Under the pieces are notes generated by a model. The model saw nothing but the letters and a program-made list of their open reading frames with translations, was not told the origin of the DNA and ran no database searches. The position numbers were made by a program, and so were the translations under genes. Below, in pieces: positions 26,688 through 36,082 of a stretch of 64,000 nucleotides of DNA (positions are counted from its first letter, which is position 1; the number at the start of each line of letters is the position of its first letter). Source of the stretch: Pseudogracilibacillus sp037072025 (GTDB lineage Bacteria; Bacillota; Bacilli; Bacillales; Amphibacillaceae); assembly GCF_037072025.1 (NCBI RefSeq), contig NZ_JAXHDD010000012.1, positions 1 through 64,000 on the forward strand. The letters run 5' to 3'.

Positions 26688-26794
26688 TAAGTGTATGATC
26701 CAAATCAAAATAAGCCTCGGTGTCTTTATTTAAAAATCACCGCGCTTTTCTACCAACACCTCCTATCCTCCGTAGGAACTGATGTACGAGATCA

Positions 26795-26965
26795 AATAGG
26801 CAGGTCTCCTGGCTCATAATCATCGCTTTTCGATCCTTCCCGTCTTCATAATCATGAAAACAGTGGATTATTTCGAATTGCTCCTATACACAGTTGCGGG
26901 ACAGCACCGGATTTTCACCGGTTTCCCTTTTAAGCAATAAAGATAATTTCTTTATTACACCTATT
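26795..26965 (-). promoter_or_regulatory. Cobalamin (B12) riboswitch
   Basis: On the minus strand the aptamer can be followed from GGGAAACCGGTGAAAATCCGG and GCTGTCCCGCAACTGT through the CACTGTTTTCATG and GACGGGAAGG segments to the B12 box AGCCAGGAGACCTGCC (26814-26799). A TATAAT hexamer at 26996-26991 is the probable -10. Cobalamin binding normally lowers expression of the gene downstream, here a 90-residue unknown protein. Confidence 0.93.
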
Positions 26966-27019
26966 TCTCCTATATTCAGTTTATATCTTCATTATATCAT
27001 TAAGTTTTTTTATTACTAT

Positions 27020-27298
27020 AAGTGCGTGTTCAAAACTCCCATGTCTTTACAGACGCCGCAATGAATGAAAAGGATAAAAAGGACCAAGAAGTTCGAGGCG
27101 GCGCAGCTCCCGTCAGCGGAATGTATGCTTTTAAATACATGAGCAAAGATCTGGCACACAGAAAAAGTGATCTTCTTTTCCAAGGAAACGCTTCTAGCAC
27201 GCAGAAAAAGTGCTTTCCTTTTTCAAGGAGCGGAAAAGCAAGCATTCGTGCGAAATTCGCAGTGCCATTTTTACCGGACTTTTTGAACATCCTCTATA
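27020..27298. repeat. Copy 2 of the GTTCAAAA-ended repeat
   Basis: About 280 bp, flanked by GTGCGTGTTCAAAACTCC on one side and GGACTTTTTGAACATCC on the other. It contains the family blocks CGAGGCGGCGCAGCTCCCG and GCGGAAAAGCAAGC, plus an internally duplicated AAAAAGTG...CTTTTCCAAGGA segment not found in the shorter copy. The element abuts and overlaps the stop codon of the YhfK-like gene, and lies just upstream of the riboswitch promoter. Confidence 0.8.
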
Positions 27299-27944
27299 AT
27301 CTCTCTAAAGCATTCTCGATAGCTTCTTCCCCTTCTACTACATCAAATGAACGGTTGAACGTTTTTTCATTATCCAAACAGGAAAAAACTATTTTAGCAA
27401 CATCAGCTCTTGAAATTTTTCCCCTTCCGGATAAGTTTTCACCTATCAACACTTTTCCAGTGCCTGGATCATTCGTTAGTCCACCTGGTCGCAGAATCGT
27501 GTACGTTAATCCACTTCTTAACAATTCTTTATCAGCATAATGTTTAGCGACATAATAATGACGGATTTTTTCATTCCAATATTCTCGGTTATTTGCCTGA
27601 AATGCACTTACCATAATAAATCTCTTGATCCCAGCTTGCTTAGTAGCCTCGATCGTCTTTACCGCACCGTCGAGATCTACTAATAAAGTTTTATCTGCTC
27701 CAGTATGACCACCTGACCCTGCAGTAAATAAGACGGCATCACAGCCGTCAGCAGCTTTTGCTATTTTCTCAACGCTACCTTCTAAATCTGCTACTACAGC
27801 TTCTACTCCTGCTTGTTGAAAAGTGTTTGCCTGCTCTTCTTTTCGCACCATTGCTACAGGTGTATGGTCACTCTCTTTTAATAAGTCGATGAGCTGTTTT
27901 CCAATTTGTCCGTTTGCACCTACTACCAATACGTTCACTTTCAT
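27294..27944 (-). CDS. NAD(P)-binding protein of the YhfK type
   Basis: This is an atypical short-chain dehydrogenase of 216 residues, close to B. subtilis YhfK in length and layout. It has the glycine motif VLVVGANGQIGKQLIDLL at the N-terminus and later TILRPGGLTNDPGTG, but no classical catalytic YxxxK with serine (YYVAKHYADK is the nearest). Such NmrA-like proteins bind NAD(P) and often act as regulators or weak reductases. Its stop codon is formed inside the flanking repeat. Confidence 0.85.
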   Translation of the reverse strand: MKVNVLVVGANGQIGKQLIDLLKESDHTPVAMVRKEEQANTFQQAGVEAVVADLEGSVEKIAKAADGCDAVLFTAGSGGHTGADKTLLVDLDGAVKTIEATKQAGIKRFIMVSAFQANNREYWNEKIRHYYVAKHYADKELLRSGLTYTILRPGGLTNDPGTGKVLIGENLSGRGKISRADVAKIVFSCLDNEKTFNRSFDVVEGEEAIENALERL

Positions 27945-28015
27945 ACCCCTTTCTTAAACGAGTGTTTATGTACATTGTAATGGAGTTTGAAGATTATTTT
28001 AAATGAATTGTTTTT

Positions 28016-28163
28016 TAACCACGGAGTTCACGATTTAACCACGGCAAAGCAAAATTAACCACGAAGTTTGTAATTTAACCACGTAAAACATGTAATAACC
28101 ACGGGGGAAAGCAGTAGCCACGCATTTCGCGATTTAACCACGGAAGGGAACAATTATCCCAAT
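28016..28163. repeat. TAACCACG array, eight units at 19-20 bp
   Basis: The word TAACCACG or a close variant starts at 28016, 28036, 28056, 28076, 28096, 28115, 28135 and 28155, with unrelated 12-base fillers. It lies between the eno terminator and the YhfK-like gene. Confidence 0.9.
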
Positions 28164-28203
28164 AAAAAAATCATCAGCGTTCTATCACACTGATGATTTT
28201 TCA
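28164..28203 (-). terminator. Terminator of eno
   Basis: ATCATCAG pairs with CTGATGAT and is followed by TTTTTTATTG on the minus strand, eleven bases after the eno stop. Confidence 0.85.
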
Positions 28204-28213
28204 ATAAACCTTG

Positions 28214-29500
28214 TTATTTTTTCAAATTATAAAAAGCTTCTAATCCAGCATATTCACCAATTCCTGCAAGTTCATCTTCAATCCGGATTAGTTGATTATA
28301 TTTTGCCACACGGTCTGTTCGTGATGGTGCACCAGTTTTTATTTGTCCTGCATTTGTTGCAACAGCAATGTCTGCGATCGTTGCATCTTCTGTTTCTCCT
28401 GAGCGATGAGAGATAACAGCAGTGTAACCAGCACGTTTTGCCATTTCAATCGCTTCAAACGTTTCAGTTAACGTACCGATTTGATTCACTTTGATTAAAA
28501 TAGAGTTTCCAACACCTTGTTCAATGCCTTGTACAAGTTTTTCTGTGTTTGTTACGAAAAGATCATCTCCAACTAATTGCACACGTGTACCAATCCGTTC
28601 TGTAAGTAGTTTATGACCTTCCCAGTCATTCTCATCGAGTCCATCTTCAATTGAAATAATCGGGTATTTTTCAATTAATTCTTCATACCAATCGACCATT
28701 TCTTCGGAAGTACGAACAACACCTTCACCTTTTAAATTATATTTTCCATCTTCGTAAAATTCAGATGAAGCAACGTCCATTGCAAGTTGAACTTCTTCTC
28801 CTACTTTATATCCTGCTGCTTCAATCGCTTCTGCAATTGTTTGTAATGCTTCTTCATTGGAGGACAAGTTAGGTGCAAATCCACCCTCATCACCTACGGC
28901 TGTATTAAGCCCTTTATCTTGCAAGACTTTTTTAAGTGCATGAAAAATTTCAGCTCCAATACGCACAGCTTCTTTAAACGAAGGTGCTGCAACCGGCATG
29001 ATCATGAATTCCTGGATATCCACATTATTATCTGCATGTTCTCCACCATTTAAAATATTCATCATCGGTACAGGTAGAACATTTGCATTAAATCCACCTA
29101 AATAATTATACAGAGGGATATTTAAGTGTGATGCTGCTGCATGGGCTGCTGCCATGGAAACGCCTAAAATAGCATTTGCTCCTAAGTTACTTTTATTCTC
29201 TGTATCATCAAGCTCAATCATAATCGCATCGATGATATTTTGACGAGTTACATCAAGCCCAAGCAGTTCTGGAGCAATTTTTTCATTAACATTTTCAACT
29301 GCTTTTAAAACACCTTTACCTAAGTAGCGATCTTTATCACCATCTCTTAGTTCAACAGCTTCATATTCTCCTGTTGACGCTCCACTTGGAACTAAAGCAA
29401 CTCCAAATGCACCTGATTCAGTTGAAATTTCGACTTCTATAGTTGGGTTACCACGAGAGTCGAGTACTTCTCTTGCATAAACATCTGTAATATAAGGCAT
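28214..29500 (-). CDS. eno: Enolase
   Basis: Enolase (428 residues) converts 2-phosphoglycerate to phosphoenolpyruvate. Visible signatures include the N-terminal AREVLDSRGNPTIEVE, the catalytic glutamate regions GGEHADNNVDIQEFMI and GDEGGFAPN, the metal ligands in AMDVASSEFY, SIEDGLDEND and LVGDDLFVTN, the catalytic lysine in ILIKVNQIGTLTE, and SHRSGETEDATIAD. It is the last gene of the glycolytic group and is separated from gpmI by 220 bp that carry a 20-bp-period array. Confidence 0.98.
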   Translation of the reverse strand: MPYITDVYAREVLDSRGNPTIEVEISTESGAFGVALVPSGASTGEYEAVELRDGDKDRYLGKGVLKAVENVNEKIAPELLGLDVTRQNIIDAIMIELDDTENKSNLGANAILGVSMAAAHAAASHLNIPLYNYLGGFNANVLPVPMMNILNGGEHADNNVDIQEFMIMPVAAPSFKEAVRIGAEIFHALKKVLQDKGLNTAVGDEGGFAPNLSSNEEALQTIAEAIEAAGYKVGEEVQLAMDVASSEFYEDGKYNLKGEGVVRTSEEMVDWYEELIEKYPIISIEDGLDENDWEGHKLLTERIGTRVQLVGDDLFVTNTEKLVQGIEQGVGNSILIKVNQIGTLTETFEAIEMAKRAGYTAVISHRSGETEDATIADIAVATNAGQIKTGAPSRTDRVAKYNQLIRIEDELAGIGEYAGLEAFYNLKK

Positions 29501-29576
29501 TACAAATCTCTCCTTTATATCGAATATATTTTTTAATAAAATTTTCTTAAAGCTTAGGACTAATGCGGGTTGAAAA

Positions 29577-29698
29577 TCGACTTGTCATCTTGGTGAGGAC
29601 TCGACATCTTGATAATCCACTCGACGTCTTGGTGAGGACTCGAAATTTTGAAAATCCACTCGACGTCTTAGTTAACGACTTGACATCTTGAAAATTCA
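29577..29698. repeat. GACTCGAC array, six units at 19-20 bp
   Basis: Units related to (G/C)ACTCGACATCTT start at 29579, 29598, 29618, 29637, 29657 and 29677. It fills the eno-gpmI gap, in the opposite orientation to the array at 33.4 kb. Confidence 0.9.
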
Positions 29699-29720
29699 CA
29701 ACCTGAAATTCGATCCAAAA

Positions 29721-31253
29721 TTAATCAATTATTAATGATTTTCCTGTCATTTCTTCCGGTTTCTCTATTTCTAATAAATCTAACATTGTTGGTGCTAAAT
29801 CTGCCAAAATACCATCATTACGAACCGTTATTCCTTTTTTCGTTATAATCACTGGTACTGGATTTGTCGTATGGGAGGTCATTGGCTTACCATCAGGTGT
29901 AACAACTTCATCGGAATTCCCGTGATCAGCTGTAATAATCGCTTCTCCACCAAATTCAATAATTTTGTCTACCACTTTCCCTAAGCACTCATCAACAGCT
30001 TCAATGGCTTTAATCGTTGGTTCTAATTTCCCTGAATGTCCAACCATATCTGGATTGGCAAAATTTAAAATTACAGCATTTAATTCGCCTTTTTCCAGTT
30101 CTTCGAGTAATGCATCAGTTACTTCATAAGCACTCATCTCTGGTTTAAGATCATACGTTGCGACCTTAGGGGAATCGATTAAGATTCGCTTTTCTCCGGC
30201 AAATTCTTCCTCACGTCCACCACTCATGAAGTACGTAACATGTGGATATTTTTCAGTTTCTGCAATACGCAGCTGTTTTTTGCCATTTTTTGCAAGGACT
30301 TCACCGACCGTATTCGTTAGATTAATTGTATCAAAAGCAATCGGTGCATGAATCGTATCACTAAAATTTGTCATTTGAACAAATAATAGATTTTCTAGTT
30401 TACGCTTCCCTCGGTCAAACTCTTTAAAATCCCCATTTGCGAAAGTTTGCGATAATTGAATTGCTCGGTCTGGTCTGAAATTAAAAAATATAACAGCATC
30501 ATCATCATTAACCGGACCAACCGCTTCCCCACGCTCATTCATGATGACTGAAGGTAAAACAAATTCATCATACACTTCCTTTTCGTATGAATCATGGACA
30601 ACTGCTTCAGCACTGTTAAATTTAGGTCCTTTACCGTCTTTAATTGCATCATACGCCAATTTTACTCGTTGCCAACGCTTATCCCGATCCATCGCATAAT
30701 AACGTCCTGAGACTGTTGCAAACTTTCCTACTCCAATTGCCTTTATTTCGTTTTCAATCTGTTCTATGTATTCTAATGCTGTTTGTGGTCCTACATCACG
30801 TCCATCTAAAAATGCATGGATATAAACTTTTTCTATCTCTCTTTTTCGTGCTAATTTTAATAGTGCAATCAAGTGATCAATATGACTGTGAACCCCACCA
30901 TCTGATAATAATCCGAATAAATGAAGGGCACTATTTTTTGCTTTTACTTGTTCTAATGCTTTTAGAAAAATTGTATTTTTATAAAACTCGCCTGAAGCAA
31001 TTGCATTATTTATTCTGGTTAAACTTTGAAAAACGATTCTTCCTGCTCCGATATTTAAATGACCAACTTCCGAATTCCCCATCTGTCCTTCTGGGAGACC
31101 AACAGAAAGACCACTTACTTGAAGTTGATTATGCGGATAACTGTTCCAATATCGATCAAAATTTGGTTTTTTTGCTTGAGCTACCGCATTTCCCTGCTCC
31201 TCAGCTCGGCATCCAAACCCATCTAAAATAATAATTGCTGCTAAGTTCGTCAT
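29721..31253 (-). CDS. gpmI: 2,3-bisphosphoglycerate-independent phosphoglycerate mutase
   Basis: This is the manganese-dependent mutase (510 residues) that interconverts 3- and 2-phosphoglycerate, the form used by Bacillus and sensitive to pH during sporulation. The phosphorylated serine is in GQMGNSEVGHLNIGAGR near residue 61. Metal ligands lie in IILDGFG, NPDMVGHSG and ITADHGNSDE. The start overlaps the tpiA stop by 4 bp, so the two are coupled. Confidence 0.97.
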   Translation of the reverse strand: MTNLAAIIILDGFGCRAEEQGNAVAQAKKPNFDRYWNSYPHNQLQVSGLSVGLPEGQMGNSEVGHLNIGAGRIVFQSLTRINNAIASGEFYKNTIFLKALEQVKAKNSALHLFGLLSDGGVHSHIDHLIALLKLARKREIEKVYIHAFLDGRDVGPQTALEYIEQIENEIKAIGVGKFATVSGRYYAMDRDKRWQRVKLAYDAIKDGKGPKFNSAEAVVHDSYEKEVYDEFVLPSVIMNERGEAVGPVNDDDAVIFFNFRPDRAIQLSQTFANGDFKEFDRGKRKLENLLFVQMTNFSDTIHAPIAFDTINLTNTVGEVLAKNGKKQLRIAETEKYPHVTYFMSGGREEEFAGEKRILIDSPKVATYDLKPEMSAYEVTDALLEELEKGELNAVILNFANPDMVGHSGKLEPTIKAIEAVDECLGKVVDKIIEFGGEAIITADHGNSDEVVTPDGKPMTSHTTNPVPVIITKKGITVRNDGILADLAPTMLDLLEIEKPEEMTGKSLIID

Positions 31254-32011
31254 GATGCATTATTCCCTACTTCCACTAATTGTTTAAAAGAATCCGCTTC
31301 AAGACTAGCTCCACCAACAAGCGCTCCGTCAATATCGCTCATTTTAAGTAACTCTTCAATATTGGCTGGTTTTACACTCCCACCATACTGAATAGTAACT
31401 TGGGAAGCAATTTTCTCTGAAGTTAGTTGACGAATTACTTCACGAATATGTGTACACACTTCATTTGCATCCTCACTTGACGCAGTTTTCCCTGTACCAA
31501 TAGCCCAAATCGGCTCATAAGCAATAATTGTTTTTTTAATTTGCTCATCACTCAAATTACTTAAAGCTACCTTTACTTGATTCGCTATATGAGTTAATGT
31601 TTCATTTGCTTCACGCTGTTCTAATGATTCACCAACACAAACAATTGGAATGAGACCATGTTTAAAAGCAGCGAGAGCTTTTTTATTTACTGTTTCATCT
31701 GTTTCATTAAAATATTCACGTCGCTCAGAATGACCAATCACGACATGAGTTACACCAATATCACTTAACATAACTGGACTTACTTCTCCCGTAAATGCAC
31801 CTTCTTTTTCAAAATGCATTGTTTGAGCAGCTACTTTAATATTTGTACCTTCTGTCTGTTCAACTAAGCTTTGTAAATATACAAACGGGGCACAAATAAT
31901 CGCTTCTGTTTGCTCATTTGTGTCAATATCTCTTACTGATTCAATGAACGACTTAGCTTCTTGTCTTGTTTTATGCATTTTCCAGTTTCCCGCAATTACT
32001 TTTTTTCGCAT
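31250..32011 (-). CDS. tpiA: Triosephosphate isomerase
   Basis: TpiA (253 residues) interconverts dihydroxyacetone phosphate and glyceraldehyde 3-phosphate. It shows GNWKMHK with the active-site lysine near residue 12, the electrophilic histidine in VIGHSERREYF near residue 95, and the catalytic glutamate in IAYEPIWAIGTGKTA near residue 168. It lies 12 bp after pgk. Confidence 0.98.
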   Translation of the reverse strand: MRKKVIAGNWKMHKTRQEAKSFIESVRDIDTNEQTEAIICAPFVYLQSLVEQTEGTNIKVAAQTMHFEKEGAFTGEVSPVMLSDIGVTHVVIGHSERREYFNETDETVNKKALAAFKHGLIPIVCVGESLEQREANETLTHIANQVKVALSNLSDEQIKKTIIAYEPIWAIGTGKTASSEDANEVCTHIREVIRQLTSEKIASQVTIQYGGSVKPANIEELLKMSDIDGALVGGASLEADSFKQLVEVGNNAS

Positions 32012-32023
32012 TAGATACTCTCC

Positions 32024-33208
32024 TTACTCTTTATCGTCTAGTGCAACAATTCCTGGAAGATCTTTTCCTTCCATAAATTCAAGCGATGCTCCACCACCCG
32101 TAGACACATGATCCATCTTATCTGCTAATCCAAATTGTTCTACTGCAGCTGCTGAATCACCGCCGCCAATCACTGTATATCCTTTTGTTTCTGCAAGCGC
32201 TTCTGCGACAGCTTTTGTTCCGCCGCTAAATGCTTCCATTTCAAATACACCCATCGGTCCGTTCCAAACTACGAGCTTCGAATTAACAATAACATCACGG
32301 TAGGTTGCTGCTGTTTCAGGGCCAATATCGAGGCACATCCATCCTTTTGGTATCTCATTTGCTGCAACTGTTTTATTATTTGCATTTTCTTTAAACGCAT
32401 CCGCCACAACTGCATCTGTCTGAATGTAAAACTTTACACCTTTTGCTTCCGCTTTTTTCATAAATTCTTTCGCTAAATCTATTTTATCCTCTTCTAATAA
32501 AGAATTTCCAATTTCATACCCTTTTGCTTTTAAAAATGTACAAGCAAGTCCACCGCCAATTAACAAATTATCAACAATATCTAAAAATTTATCGATCACA
32601 TTAATTTTATCTTTTACTTTAGACCCACCAATAATAGCTGTAAATGGTCGTTCCGGGTTCGCTAATGCTTTTCCGAGTACTTCAATTTCTTTCTCCATTA
32701 AAAACCCGGCAGCTGCAGGAAGTTGTTCGGCTACACCTGCTGTAGAAGCATGTGCCCTATGGGACGTTCCAAATGCATCGTTTATGTAAATATCAGCCAT
32801 TTCCGAAAAAGCTTTAACAAGGTTTGGATCATTTTTTTCCTCCCCAATCTCAAAGCGGACATTTTCAAGTAATAGCACATCACAGTTTTGTAAAGCGGCA
32901 ATTGCCTGGGTCACTTCTTCACCAATTACAGTATTTGTTTTTGCAACTTTTTTTCCAAGCAATTCACTTAACCGTTTTGCAACAGGATCAAGTCGTAATT
33001 CTTCTACTATTTCACCTTTTGGGCGTCCCAAATGGGTTGCTAAAATTACTTTTGCACCATGATCAATCAAGTGCTGTATAGTTGGGATTGCAGCTTTAAT
33101 CCGTGTATCATCTGTAACCGTTCCATTTTGCATTGGGACGTTAAAATCTACACGACAAAAAACTCTTTTTCCTTTTACCGTTATTTCTTTTAATGTTTTC
33201 TTGTTCAT
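32024..33208 (-). CDS. pgk: Phosphoglycerate kinase
   Basis: Pgk (394 residues) makes ATP from 1,3-bisphosphoglycerate. It has the N-terminal RVDFNVPMQNGTVTDDTRI, HLGRPKG, the hinge region, and the C-terminal nucleotide-binding segment GGGDSAAAVEQFG with STGGGASLEFMEG. It opens the pgk-tpiA-gpmI operon. In B. subtilis pgk directly follows gapA; here 660 bp of repeat-rich DNA and a gapA terminator separate them. Confidence 0.98.
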   Translation of the reverse strand: MNKKTLKEITVKGKRVFCRVDFNVPMQNGTVTDDTRIKAAIPTIQHLIDHGAKVILATHLGRPKGEIVEELRLDPVAKRLSELLGKKVAKTNTVIGEEVTQAIAALQNCDVLLLENVRFEIGEEKNDPNLVKAFSEMADIYINDAFGTSHRAHASTAGVAEQLPAAAGFLMEKEIEVLGKALANPERPFTAIIGGSKVKDKINVIDKFLDIVDNLLIGGGLACTFLKAKGYEIGNSLLEEDKIDLAKEFMKKAEAKGVKFYIQTDAVVADAFKENANNKTVAANEIPKGWMCLDIGPETAATYRDVIVNSKLVVWNGPMGVFEMEAFSGGTKAVAEALAETKGYTVIGGGDSAAAVEQFGLADKMDHVSTGGGASLEFMEGKDLPGIVALDDKE

Positions 33209-33386
33209 ATGAAAAAACCCCTTTACATTTCTTCACGTTGTTACATATCCTTTTCCATTATACGTCAGTCTGTTCCAAATACATAATTTTTATATGGAAT
33301 AAAAGAAGGTTGGGAAATAACTAAGTTCTTAAATCCATAGTTGAAGGATACTGCGACATAATTATTTAATCATCAATGGGAAGAAT

Positions 33387-33665
33387 GACTCGACCTCCAA
33401 GACGTCGAGTCATTCTTCCAAGACGTCGAGTCGATTGTGAACATGTCGAGTCGTTTTCTAAGATGTCGAGTCGATTGCGAACATGTCGAGTCGATTGCGA
33501 ACATGTCGAGTCGTTTTCTAAGATGTCGAGTCGATTGCGAACATGTCGAGTCGTTTTCTAAGACGTCGAGTCGATTGCGAACATGTCGAGTCGTTTTCTA
33601 AGACGTCGAGTCGATTGCGAACATGTCGAGTCGTTTTCAAAGATGTCGAGTCAATTCGCAATATG
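33387..33665. repeat. GTCGAGTC array, about 13 units at 20 bp
   Basis: Two alternating 20-bp forms, GTCGAGTCGATTGCGAACAT and GTCGAGTCGTTTTCTAAGAT, repeat in tandem for about 280 bp between gapA and pgk. The start of the array (ACTCGACCTCCAAGACGTCG) is palindromic. Small open frames across the array only reflect the repeat and have no ribosome-binding site. Confidence 0.95.
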
Positions 33666-33751
33666 TGAGTTGTCTCAGACATGGCATTGATACATAACAT
33701 GTAGACTCTTATGTCGCAGTTTATTTGAGACGGTACAAAGACACTGATAAA

Positions 33752-33812
33752 AAAATCCGAGCTAATACAAACTTTAATTGAAAAAATTTGAATTATAGTT
33801 CGGATTTTTCTA
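33752..33812 (-). terminator. Terminator of gapA
   Basis: A long imperfect stem (AAATCCGA...TCGGATTTTTTT with ATAATTCAAA/TTTGTATTA inside) on the minus strand lies 55 bp after gapA. It should separate cggR-gapA from pgk transcription. Confidence 0.75.
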
Positions 33813-33868
33813 TGATTAAAATTCTATTGCACCAGCCTAATTATATTGTGCGTAAGATGTTGACTTTA

Positions 33869-34876
33869 TTATAGTCCTTTTTCTTTTAAAAATTTCGCTA
33901 AATCAATACAACGGGAAGAGTAACCCATTTCGTTATCATACCATGAAACTACCTTGACCATATTATCTTCTAGAACCATTGTTGAAAGTCCATCAATAAT
34001 AGAAGAATGTGTATTACCAACAATATCTGTTGATACTAGCGGCTCAACTGAGTACTCTAAAACACCTTTTAACTCATCTTCGGCAGCTTCACTTAAGACA
34101 GCATTTACTTGTTCAACCGTTACATTCTGATCCAATTCTGCAACTAAATCGACAACAGAGCCATCTGGAACAGGAACCCGAATTGCCATACCATTGAATT
34201 TGCCGTTTAATTCAGGTAGTACTTTTCCAACTGCTTTTGCTGCACCTGTTGACGTCGGAATAATATTTTCAGCTGCTGATCTAGCACGACGGTAATCTTT
34301 ATGAGGTAAGTCTAAAATTTGTTGATCATTTGTATACGCATGAACTGTTGTCATCAACCCGCGCTTAACACCAAATTTATCATGTAATACTTTGGCAAGA
34401 GGGGCTAAACAGTTTGTTGTACATGATGCGTTTGAAAGAATATCATGTTTATCCGCTTCATATTTGTCCTCATTAACACCCATTACAATTGTAATATCTT
34501 CATCTGTAGCCGGGGCAGAAATAATAACTTTTTTTGCACCAGCTTCTAAATGTTTACTTGCATCTTTTCGATTTGTAAAGCGGCCTGTTGATTCAATCAC
34601 TACTTCAACATCATGATCTTTCCAACCAATGTTGATCGGATCTTGTTCGGAGTACACATGGATTTTCTTACCATTTATAATCAGATCATCCCCATCCACT
34701 TCTACCGCTGCATCAAGTCTTCCATGTACTGAATCATATTTAAGTAAATGTGCCAACATATCTGCATCTGTTAAATCATTAATTGCTACTACCTCAACAT
34801 CATCATTCTTTAATGCTTGCCTAAAAATATTCCTTCCAATTCGTCCAAATCCATTAATACCAATTTTTACAGTCAT
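33869..34876 (-). CDS. gapA: Glyceraldehyde-3-phosphate dehydrogenase (glycolytic)
   Basis: GapA (335 residues) oxidises glyceraldehyde 3-phosphate with NAD. The N-terminal INGFGRIGRN binds the cofactor. The catalytic cysteine is in SNASCTTNCLAP near residue 152, with the histidine in TTVHAYTNDQ. The C-terminus has SWYDNEMGYSSR. It lies 26 bp after cggR, the usual arrangement in which the repressor controls its own operon. Confidence 0.98.
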   Translation of the reverse strand: MTVKIGINGFGRIGRNIFRQALKNDDVEVVAINDLTDADMLAHLLKYDSVHGRLDAAVEVDGDDLIINGKKIHVYSEQDPINIGWKDHDVEVVIESTGRFTNRKDASKHLEAGAKKVIISAPATDEDITIVMGVNEDKYEADKHDILSNASCTTNCLAPLAKVLHDKFGVKRGLMTTVHAYTNDQQILDLPHKDYRRARSAAENIIPTSTGAAKAVGKVLPELNGKFNGMAIRVPVPDGSVVDLVAELDQNVTVEQVNAVLSEAAEDELKGVLEYSVEPLVSTDIVGNTHSSIIDGLSTMVLEDNMVKVVSWYDNEMGYSSRCIDLAKFLKEKGL

Positions 34877-34902
34877 TTGACTTCCTCCCTATTTTTTGTT
34901 TT

Positions 34903-35928
34903 TTATAATAAATACTTTTTAACAATCTCATTCGCTGCTGCTTCGTCAGTTATGAGCACATCACTTTTGCCTTGTTTCATATAAGAGGCAATTGCTTGAG
35001 CCTTTGACTTTCCCCCAGCGACAGTAATAACTTTATTAATTTTCTTTAAATCTTCCAAATGGATTCCAATTGTTCTTACTTTGTGAACAATATTCCCTTC
35101 TTTGTCGAAATAATAACCAAATGCTTCACTCACTGCTTGTTCATTAATTAATTGCTGGACAGTATTGGCTGAAGTTTTCCTTCGCTTGGCCATTGTCAGT
35201 GCATCACCTATTCCATGTATTACAATATTTGCATGCTTAATTAAATTCAGTGTTTCCATAATCGATTGCTCTTTAATCATAGATTGATACAAATCTTCAC
35301 TTAAGGGATCGGGAACATGCAATAGTCGGTAGTCCCCTTTTTCAGCCTTCGCCATTTGGGCAACAATAGTGTTCGCTTGGTTCTCTACCTTTTCACCAAC
35401 ACCACCCCTGGCAGGTACAAATAAACATTCAAAGCCTTCCAATGGAACCATAGCATTTGCTACAGCAGCCATGGTTGTTCCTCCAGTAACTGCAATTGTA
35501 ACGTTATCCTTAATGACTGTCTTCAAAAATTGTACTGTTGCCCTACCCAGTGCTTGCTTTACATACGGTTCTACATCACTATCTCCAGCAACAATAATGA
35601 CATTTTCAATTGCTGTTTTACTTTTTAGTTTATTCTCTAAAGAAATCAAACCTGAAACCTCACGAATAAAAGAGTGCAGTCGATCGATAATATTTTTCCC
35701 CTCATTCGTAATTAACATTCCTTTAGTCGTCATATCAATTAATCCTTGCTCTTGTAATAAGGAAATTTCATTACGAATATATCTTTCCGGCATACTTGTG
35801 TGATCGACGATTCCCCTTCTACCGATCGGCTGAAAAAGATGAATCGTATAAAGAACGGTATACCTTTTTTGCATTGTTTCCAGTAAATCTGGGTAGATTA
35901 TTTTTTGTAGATGAATTAACTCTTTCAC
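34903..35928 (-). CDS. cggR: Central glycolytic genes regulator CggR
   Basis: CggR (341 residues) is a SorC/DeoR-type repressor that senses fructose 1,6-bisphosphate and represses the gapA operon. The N-terminal helix-turn-helix lies around YTVLYTIHLFQPIGRRGIVD and PERYIRNEISLLQEQGLID. The sugar-phosphate-binding domain contains VTGGTTMAAVANAM and VPARGGVGEKVENQ, followed by AGGKSKAQAIASYM near the C-terminus. Two GGGAC half-sites upstream of the gene match the CggR operator. Confidence 0.95.
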   Translation of the reverse strand: MKELIHLQKIIYPDLLETMQKRYTVLYTIHLFQPIGRRGIVDHTSMPERYIRNEISLLQEQGLIDMTTKGMLITNEGKNIIDRLHSFIREVSGLISLENKLKSKTAIENVIIVAGDSDVEPYVKQALGRATVQFLKTVIKDNVTIAVTGGTTMAAVANAMVPLEGFECLFVPARGGVGEKVENQANTIVAQMAKAEKGDYRLLHVPDPLSEDLYQSMIKEQSIMETLNLIKHANIVIHGIGDALTMAKRRKTSANTVQQLINEQAVSEAFGYYFDKEGNIVHKVRTIGIHLEDLKKINKVITVAGGKSKAQAIASYMKQGKSDVLITDEAAANEIVKKYLL

Positions 35929-35983
35929 AAAAAAACTCCTTTAACGTGAAGGATAAAACTACTGCACTTAAACATCAGGGTCG

Positions 35984-36016
35984 ATTTCGTCCCTGTTGTT
36001 ATTATTCTGTCCCACT
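35984..36016 (-). promoter_or_regulatory. Probable CggR operator
   Basis: The minus strand has two direct GGGAC repeats (36013-36009 and 35993-35989) with a 20-bp period, the same half-site word and spacing as the B. subtilis cggR operator. It lies 55-90 bp upstream of cggR, in the expected place for autorepression. Confidence 0.65.
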
Positions 36017-36082
36017 TGGTGTAAAAAAATAAGCAGTGTATAATACTCCTTTTTAAATTCTATCATACACTTTAATGAAAAA

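Noticed and set aside
27022..27540. 172-residue plus-strand frame at 27.0-27.5 kb
   Set aside because: It covers the dispersed repeat and then the antisense of the YhfK-like gene.
33376..33700. Small reading frames across the GTCGAGTC array
   Set aside because: The 20-bp repeat shifts through frames, giving repetitive peptides without start signals.
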